Source of the DNA: Xanthobacteraceae bacterium
Lineage (GTDB): Bacteria > Pseudomonadota > Alphaproteobacteria > Rhizobiales > Xanthobacteraceae
Direction of reading: 5' to 3'
Assembly (NCBI GenBank): GCA_030043285.1
Contig: JASHXZ010000794.1
Location: forward strand, 1 to 5,407
DNA: 5,407 nt
Shown here: piece after piece, positions 1 to 5,407 of the stretch
How the letters are laid out: each line of letters opens with the position of its first letter
Numbering within the stretch: position 1 is the stretch's first letter
Program-made: the position numbers and the translations under genes
Notes under the pieces: generated by a model
The model's database searches: none
The model's input: only the letters and a program-made list of their open reading frames with translations
Told to the model about the DNA's origin: nothing

Positions 1-2
1 AG

Positions 3-845
3 TGGGCGGCGCCGGCGGAAATCAAGATCGAGACCAACGGCGACGCGCGACGCGCCGTTCTGATCGCGACCGGCGAAGAGGTCGAGATCGGTCCGATCGA
101 GAAAATGTCGAAGTCCAAGCGCAACACCGTCGACCCCGACGATATCATCGGCGAATACGGCGCCGACGTCGCGCGCTGGTTCATGCTGTCGGACTCGCCG
201 CCGGAGCGCGACGTCGAGTGGACCGAACGCGGCGTGCAGGGCGCGGCGCGCTTCGTGCAGCGGCTGTGGCGGCTGGTTGGCGAAGCCGGCGAGATCGGCC
301 GCAGCGCGCCGGCGGAGCGCCCGGCGCAGTTTTCGCAAGCGGCGACGGCGGTGCGCAAGGCGAGCCACAAGGCGCTGGCCGCGGTCGGCGACGACGTCGA
401 GAAACTGCACTTCAACGTCTGCGTGGCGCACATCTACGAGTTTGCCAACGCGCTCGGCGCCGCGATCGGCGATATCGACGCGCAGGAGATTGCGCCCGGC
501 CTGCGCTGGGCGATGCGCGAAGCCGCCGACATTCTGGTGCAGCTGTTTGCTCCGATGATGCCGCATCTCGCCGAGGAATGCTGGGCCGCGCTCGGTTACG
601 ACACGCTGGTGGCGCAAGCACCATGGCCGGCGGTCGAGCGCGCGCTGTTGATCGAAGACACCATCACGCTGCCGGTGCAGATCAACGGCAAGAAGCGCGC
701 CGAGGTCACCGTACCGCGCGATGCCGACAACGCCGCGATCGAAGCCGCGGTGCTGGCGCTCGACGCGGTGCAAAAAGCGCTCGACGGCAAGACGCCCAAG
801 AAGGTCATCATCGTGCCCAAGCGCATCGTCAACGTGGTGGTGTAA
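3..845 (+). CDS. leuS: Leucyl-tRNA synthetase, C-terminal part (5' end outside window)
   Basis: Cytoplasmic class I aminoacyl-tRNA synthetase that charges tRNA-Leu with leucine using ATP. The reading frame is open from the window edge and ends at TAA 843-845, so 280 codons are visible of a protein normally about 850-880 residues long. The KMSKS loop of the catalytic site is intact at visible residues 34-38, in the context [18 protein letters not shown]. It is followed by the typical [22 protein letters not shown] stretch (given here as spaced motif: [18 protein letters not shown]). The helical anticodon-binding domain covers roughly residues 70-215. The small C-terminal domain, which contacts the tRNA elbow, ends in [15 protein letters not shown]. 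An internal ATG at 105 is the methionine of KMSKS and not a start. The family assignment is secure. The only unusual feature is downstream: a structured repeat begins 5 nt after the stop where lptE would be expected. Confidence 0.97.
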   Translation, partial: WAAPAEIKIETNGDARRAVLIATGEEVEIGPIEKMSKSKRNTVDPDDIIGEYGADVARWFMLSDSPPERDVEWTERGVQGAARFVQRLWRLVGEAGEIGRSAPAERPAQFSQAATAVRKASHKALAAVGDDVEKLHFNVCVAHIYEFANALGAAIGDIDAQEIAPGLRWAMREAADILVQLFAPMMPHLAEECWAALGYDTLVAQAPWPAVERALLIEDTITLPVQINGKKRAEVTVPRDADNAAIEAAVLALDAVQKALDGKTPKKVIIVPKRIVNVVV

Positions 846-850
846 AGACC

Positions 851-973
851 GTTTCCCGGGCGCAGCGCAGCACGAAGTGGTGCGCTGCAGACCCGGGATC
901 GTTGCAGGCGCAGAGTTTGAGACGATCCCGGATCAGCGGTGCACCGCTGCGCGCTGCACCGCATCCGGGAAAC
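851..973 (+). repeat. Palindromic intergenic repeat, copy 1 (123 bp)
   Basis: The element is bounded by terminal inverted repeats GTTTCCCGG (851-859) and CCGGGAAAC (965-973). It can form three hairpins in series. Arm A pairs CCCGGG 855-860 with 892-897 and GCAGCGCA 862-869 with TGCGCTGC 881-888, closed by CAC/GTG around GAA. The central arm pairs CCGGGATCGT 893-902 perfectly with ACGATCCCGG 922-931. Arm B pairs CCCGGAT 927-933 with ATCCGGG 963-969 and GCGGTGCA 936-943 with TGCACCGC 955-962. Because CCCGGG is self-complementary, the arms and the ends can swap partners. A second copy lies inverted at 2037-2169. No coding sequence or transposase is present, so this is a non-autonomous (MITE- or REP-like) dispersed element. 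It fills most of the leuS-holA gap and has no U-tract that would mark a classical terminator. Confidence 0.93.
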
Positions 974-1001
974 GACGCAGATGTGCAAAAGCAATTAGCT
1001 C

Positions 1002-2027
1002 ATGGTCGCCATCAAGCCGTCAGAAGCCGATGCGTTCGTCGCCCGTCCCGATCCGGCGCGGCCGGTGGTGCTGGTGTTCGGCCCGGACGCCGGCTTGGTC
1101 AGCGAACGCGCGCACGCCTTGATCAAGAGCGCGGTCGACGATCCGAACGATCCGTTCGCGCTGGCGCGGCTCGAGGGCGAGGAGCTTGCTGCCGAGCCGT
1201 CGCGGCTGGTCGAGGAGGCGCAGACCGTGCCGCTGTTCGGCGGCAAGCGCGCGGTGTGGGTCAAAGCCGGCAGCCGCAACATCGCGGCCGCGGTGGAGGC
1301 GCTGCTCGGTCTGCGCGACAACGAATGCCGCGTCGTCATCGAAGCCGGCGATCTCAAGCGGAACGCGCCGCTCCGCGCACTCGTCGAGCGCGCCAAGAAC
1401 GCCGCGGCGCTGCCCTGCTATGCCGACGACGAGCGCTCGCGCGCGCGCCTGATCGACGACGAGATGCGCAGCGCCGGGCTCACGCTGGCGCCCGATGCGC
1501 GCGCCATGCTGCTGCCGCTCCTTGGCGGCGATCGCGCCGCGTCGCGCAGCGAGGTGCAAAAGCTCGCGCTCTATGCCCGCGGCGAAAAGCAGGTCACCGT
1601 CGAGGATGTGGCCGCGGTGGTCGCCGATGCGTCGGCGCTCGCGATCGACGACATCGTCGATGCGGCCTTCGCCGGCAAACCGGCGGAGCTGGAAAGAGAG
1701 CTCGCCAAGGCCCGCATTGCCGGCACGCCGGCCGGATCGATTTTCTTTGCCGCGCAGCGCCAGCTGGCGCAACTGCACCGCTGGCGTACCGCGATCGAAG
1801 CCGGCGACAATTTTTCGATCGACAGCGCGGTGCCGCCAGCGCAGTTCCGGCGCAAGAAGGCGGTGGAGGCGGCGCTCAATCTGTGGACCGCGCGGCGCCT
1901 CGTCGCCGCCATGGCGGAGCTGGCCGAGGCGGTTCTGGAATCGCGGCGCAACAGCGCGCTGGCCGACACCGTCGCCGAGCGCGCGCTGCTGTCGCTCGCC
2001 GTCAAGGCGCGCCGCAGCGGGGAGTAA
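1002..2027 (+). CDS. holA: DNA polymerase III subunit delta
   Basis: Delta is the clamp-loader subunit that opens the beta sliding clamp; it works with delta' and tau/gamma to place beta on primed DNA at the replication fork. The 341-residue product matches the usual family length (about 330-345). The N-terminal AAA+-like domain begins MVAIKPSEADAFVARPDP and carries LVFGPDAGLVSERA at residues 24-37, the degenerate P-loop region typical of delta, which lacks a functional Walker A lysine. The middle domain holds LAAEPSRLVEEAQTVPLFGG and, further on, the helical lid region. The C-terminal helical collar domain contains IFFAAQRQLAQLHRWR and ends ALLSLAVKARRSGE. The start ATG 1002 suits the family N-terminus, but no purine-rich Shine-Dalgarno sequence is visible in the 20 nt before it (GCAAAAGCAATTAGCTC). 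It follows leuS on the same strand with a 156-nt gap mostly filled by the repeat, so expression probably depends on read-through from leuS or on an unseen promoter. Confidence 0.93.
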   Translation: MVAIKPSEADAFVARPDPARPVVLVFGPDAGLVSERAHALIKSAVDDPNDPFALARLEGEELAAEPSRLVEEAQTVPLFGGKRAVWVKAGSRNIAAAVEALLGLRDNECRVVIEAGDLKRNAPLRALVERAKNAAALPCYADDERSRARLIDDEMRSAGLTLAPDARAMLLPLLGGDRAASRSEVQKLALYARGEKQVTVEDVAAVVADASALAIDDIVDAAFAGKPAELERELAKARIAGTPAGSIFFAAQRQLAQLHRWRTAIEAGDNFSIDSAVPPAQFRRKKAVEAALNLWTARRLVAAMAELAEAVLESRRNSALADTVAERALLSLAVKARRSGE

Positions 2028-2036
2028 AAGGAATTC

Positions 2037-2169
2037 GTTTCCCGGATGCGGTGCAGCGCGTAGCGGAGCGAAGCGGTGCACCGCTGTTCCGGGATCGTTA
2101 CAAACTCCGCGTTTGATACGATCCCGGGTCTGCAGCGCACCACTTCGTGCTGCGCTGCGCCCGGGAAAC
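2037..2169 (-). repeat. Palindromic intergenic repeat, copy 2 (133 bp, inverted)
   Basis: The reverse complement of this block aligns end to end with the element at 851-973. The first 52 nt are identical, a 19-nt core diverges, the next 10 nt are identical, and arm B carries 10 extra bases (around 2057-2072, TAGCGGAGCGAAG region) that copy 1 lacks. The termini are GTTTCCCGG 2037-2045 and CCGGGAAAC 2161-2169. The central hairpin pairs CCGGGATCGT 2089-2098 with ACGATCCCGG 2118-2127 and is extended by CAAAC 2101-2105 with GTTTG 2111-2115 around TCCGC. It lies between two convergent genes, 9 nt after the holA stop and 7 nt from the stop of the receptor gene, so it would sit in the 3' region of both transcripts. 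It could therefore act as a bidirectional transcript-end structure, but that is inference. No U-tract follows on either strand. Confidence 0.93.
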
Positions 2170-2176
2170 TGGCGAA

Positions 2177-3151
2177 TTACTGCGCCTTGATGCCGGCGGC
2201 CTTGATGATCGGCCACCATTTGTCCATCTCGGCCTTGGTGTACGCCGCCAGCGCCGCCGGGTTTTGCTGCTCGGGCGGGAAGATCACCTGGCCGAGCGCA
2301 TCGAGCCGCGCCCGCACGCCGGGATCCGCAAGCGCGGTTTTGACTGCGCCATCGAGCTTATCGACGACCGCCTTCGGCGTTCCCGCGGTGGTCCACAGCC
2401 CGTGCCAGAACGGCAGGCTGACACCGGGCGCGCCGGCTTCGATCGCGGTCGGCGTCGCCGGCGATTTCGACCAGCGCTGTTCGGCCATGACCGCGAAGGC
2501 CTTCATCTTGCCGGCCGCCACGTAGGGCAGCGTCGACGACGCTTCCAGGCACGACAGGTCGATCTGGCCGCCAAGCAGGTCCTGAATCGCCGGTCCGGCG
2601 CCGCGATACGGCACGTATTGGAATTTGACGCCGACGGCTTTGGCGAACGACACCGCCGCGAGCTGCGCGGCGCTGCCGGTGCCGACCGTGCCGAACGTGG
2701 TCGTCGCGTTGCGCGCCTTGAGCCAGGCGATCAGCTCCTTGGCATCGGTCGGCGGCAAGGCCTCCTTGCCGAGAATCCACAGCGGCGAGTAGGCCAACAG
2801 CGAAATCGGCTGCAGGTTTTTCAGCACGTCATAGTCGAGCGCATAGATCGCCGGCGAACCGATATGGCTCGACCAGTTGCCGATGCCGATGGTGTAGCCG
2901 TCAGGTGCGGCGTGCACCACGCGGCCGGTTGCAATGGTGCCGGAAGCGCCGCTGACCGTCTCGACCACGACCGCCTGGCCTAGCGTGCGCCCCATCGCGT
3001 CGGCGAGGAGCCGCGCCAGCGCGTCGGTCGGGCCGCCGGGCGGGAAGCCCGACAACAGCGTGATCGGCCGGGATGGATAGGTCTGCGCCTGCGCGATGGC
3101 GCCGCCGCACAAGCTCGCGAGTAACGAAAGCGCGAACGTCAGTTTTCGCAT
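2177..3151 (-). CDS. Bug/TctC-family tripartite tricarboxylate transporter substrate-binding protein
   Basis: Periplasmic solute receptor of 324 residues, the usual family length (about 320-330). Residues 1-22 form a Sec signal peptide: MRK, a hydrophobic stretch LTFALSLLASL, and a likely cut after AQA at residue 22. The family hallmark follows as YPSRPIT at 25-31 and FPPGGPTD at 36-43. Next come GTIATGRVVHAAPDGYT at 71-87, DYDVLKNLQPISLL at 106-119, GTVGTGSAAQLAA at 154-166 and VPYRGAGPAIQDLLGGQIDL from residue 180. These elements build the two-lobed Bug fold that binds small carboxylates through ordered waters. The substrate cannot be told from sequence; Bug proteins bind many acids. No TctA/TctB membrane genes are in the window, so it looks like an orphan receptor, a common state for this expanded family. 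ATG 3149-3151 is supported by the ribosome binding site and signal peptide. It is convergent with holA. Confidence 0.94.
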   Translation of the reverse strand: MRKLTFALSLLASLCGGAIAQAQTYPSRPITLLSGFPPGGPTDALARLLADAMGRTLGQAVVVETVSGASGTIATGRVVHAAPDGYTIGIGNWSSHIGSPAIYALDYDVLKNLQPISLLAYSPLWILGKEALPPTDAKELIAWLKARNATTTFGTVGTGSAAQLAAVSFAKAVGVKFQYVPYRGAGPAIQDLLGGQIDLSCLEASSTLPYVAAGKMKAFAVMAEQRWSKSPATPTAIEAGAPGVSLPFWHGLWTTAGTPKAVVDKLDGAVKTALADPGVRARLDALGQVIFPPEQQNPAALAAYTKAEMDKWWPIIKAAGIKAQ

Positions 3152-3314
3152 GGACGTTCCCCCTTAGGCTTTCCTTCCGTTAGGCGGAACGATGACACGC
3201 GGCCTGCAAGGCGAAAAGGTCAGAAATGCAGCCGCGACATTGCGCCCTGCGGTTGCCGCACTCGATCCCGACGCGAATTGACGCCGCCTGCCGGACCCCT
3301 GTACCCATCCGCGA
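3152..3314. promoter_or_regulatory. Divergent intergenic region between receptor and ABC exporter genes
   Basis: This 163-nt region separates two genes transcribed away from each other, so it must hold the upstream signals for both unless one is read from further away. On the plus strand a possible sigma70-type -35 is TTGACG at 3278-3283, with a poor -10, TACCCA at 3302-3307, 18 nt downstream. That would place the transcript start at or near the ATG 3315. On the minus strand I see no convincing promoter hexamer pair. No clear operator palindrome or riboswitch is visible. The region's role follows from the gene layout; the individual promoter boxes are weak. Confidence 0.4.
3157..3165 (-). promoter_or_regulatory. 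Shine-Dalgarno site of the Bug receptor gene
   Basis: Read on the minus strand this is AAGGGGGAA, with the G-run 7 nt before the ATG at 3151. It is the clearest ribosome binding site in the window and fixes the start of the receptor gene. The holA and ABC transporter starts have nothing comparable. Confidence 0.65.
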
Positions 3315-5162
<1,848 letters not shown>

Positions 5163-5407
5163 CAGCACCGTCATTGCTGTGCATCTTCACTAATTCGCTG
5201 ATTGAATCTGCCCTGAGGCGACGACTGCCCACACGCCGGGCGCACGCTACCCATGCTAAAGCGAATCCGAAGAACTTGGACGATGTGGACCTAAACAGCG
5301 AATCCCAATATCTATGATGCGATCAGGTACGCCTTAAAGGCGGATCGCTCGCCGCATGTTCGCGTTGGACCGCGGCAGGTCCGGTGTTCGGTTTGCCCCG
5401 CTCAATG
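5163..5407. other. Downstream tail with no supported gene
   Basis: No credible open reading frame on either strand fits this 245-nt stretch, and its base composition is visibly more AT-rich between about 5250 and 5340 than the coding DNA before it. Directly after the exporter stop is a small hairpin, CAGCA 5163-5167 with TGCTG 5175-5179, without a following U-tract; it is a weak terminator candidate at best. A second inverted repeat is GGACC 5367-5371 with GGTCC 5378-5382. An ATG at 5356 opens a frame that is still open at the window edge (MFALDRGRSGVRFAPLN), too short to judge and lacking a ribosome binding site. I see no tRNA or known RNA. Confidence 0.5.

Noticed and set aside
851..973. 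Repeat as a CRISPR unit or tRNA-like RNA
   Set aside because: There are only two copies, inverted and over 1 kb apart, without regular spacers; the arms do not match the tRNA cloverleaf and there is no CCA end or anticodon arm.
2..2116. 704-codon open frame on the plus strand across leuS and holA
   Set aside because: It is an out-of-frame shadow of leuS, the repeat and holA. The protein is dominated by Arg, Ala and Gly runs with no domain, as expected in high-GC DNA where stops are rare.
851..2169. Composite transposon carrying holA
   Set aside because: The flanking elements encode no transposase, and no target-site duplication is visible at either outer boundary (AGACC at 846-850 versus TGGCG at 2170-2174).
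2076..2525. 149-codon plus-strand frame starting in repeat copy 2
   Set aside because: It begins inside the palindromic repeat and continues antisense to the Bug receptor gene, which is clearly the real gene.
3092..3151. Possible lipoprotein signal (LASLC) in the Bug receptor
   Set aside because: The residue before Cys15 is Leu, not the small residue a lipobox requires, and a good signal peptidase I site (AQA at 20-22) follows at the expected distance.
5276..5318. Promoter-like boxes TTGGAC and TATGAT in the tail
   Set aside because: The spacing between them is about 31 nt, far from the 16-18 nt needed, and no other pair fits.

Overview
The window reads as a chromosomal segment of a GC-rich alphaproteobacterium, most likely Hyphomicrobiales near Bradyrhizobium, Rhodopseudomonas or Pseudolabrys. 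The basis is strong G/C preference at third codon positions, the leuS and holA protein sequences, a Bug-type solute receptor, and CCCGGG-rich palindromic repeats of the kind common in Bradyrhizobium-like genomes. The placement rests on pattern recognition; no database was searched.

Layout: (1) 3-845, the C-terminal third of leuS (leucyl-tRNA synthetase), cut by the window edge. (2) 851-973, a structured repeat. (3) 1002-2027, holA (DNA polymerase III delta subunit). (4) 2037-2169, a second copy of the repeat in inverted orientation. (5) 2177-3151, minus strand, a tripartite-tricarboxylate (Bug/TctC) periplasmic binding protein convergent with holA. (6) 3152-3314, a divergent intergenic region. 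(7) 3315-5162, a half-size ABC exporter with the membrane and ATPase domains fused. (8) 5163-5407, a tail with no gene I can support and locally lower GC.

leuS and holA are the remains of a housekeeping cluster that in many proteobacteria reads leuS-lptE-holA. Here lptE is missing and the repeat lies in its place. The receptor and the ABC exporter are divergently oriented and show no obvious functional link to each other or to leuS/holA. No membrane partners (TctA/TctB) for the receptor lie in view.

The most notable signal is the repeat pair. The copies share an identical 52-nt left arm and fold into three consecutive hairpins. Read in one common orientation, each begins 5-7 nt after a stop codon (leuS; the receptor gene). 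In the central hairpin, base changes in copy 1 are compatible with G-U pairing in the sense RNA. I see no phage, CRISPR, toxin-antitoxin or defence system in this window.
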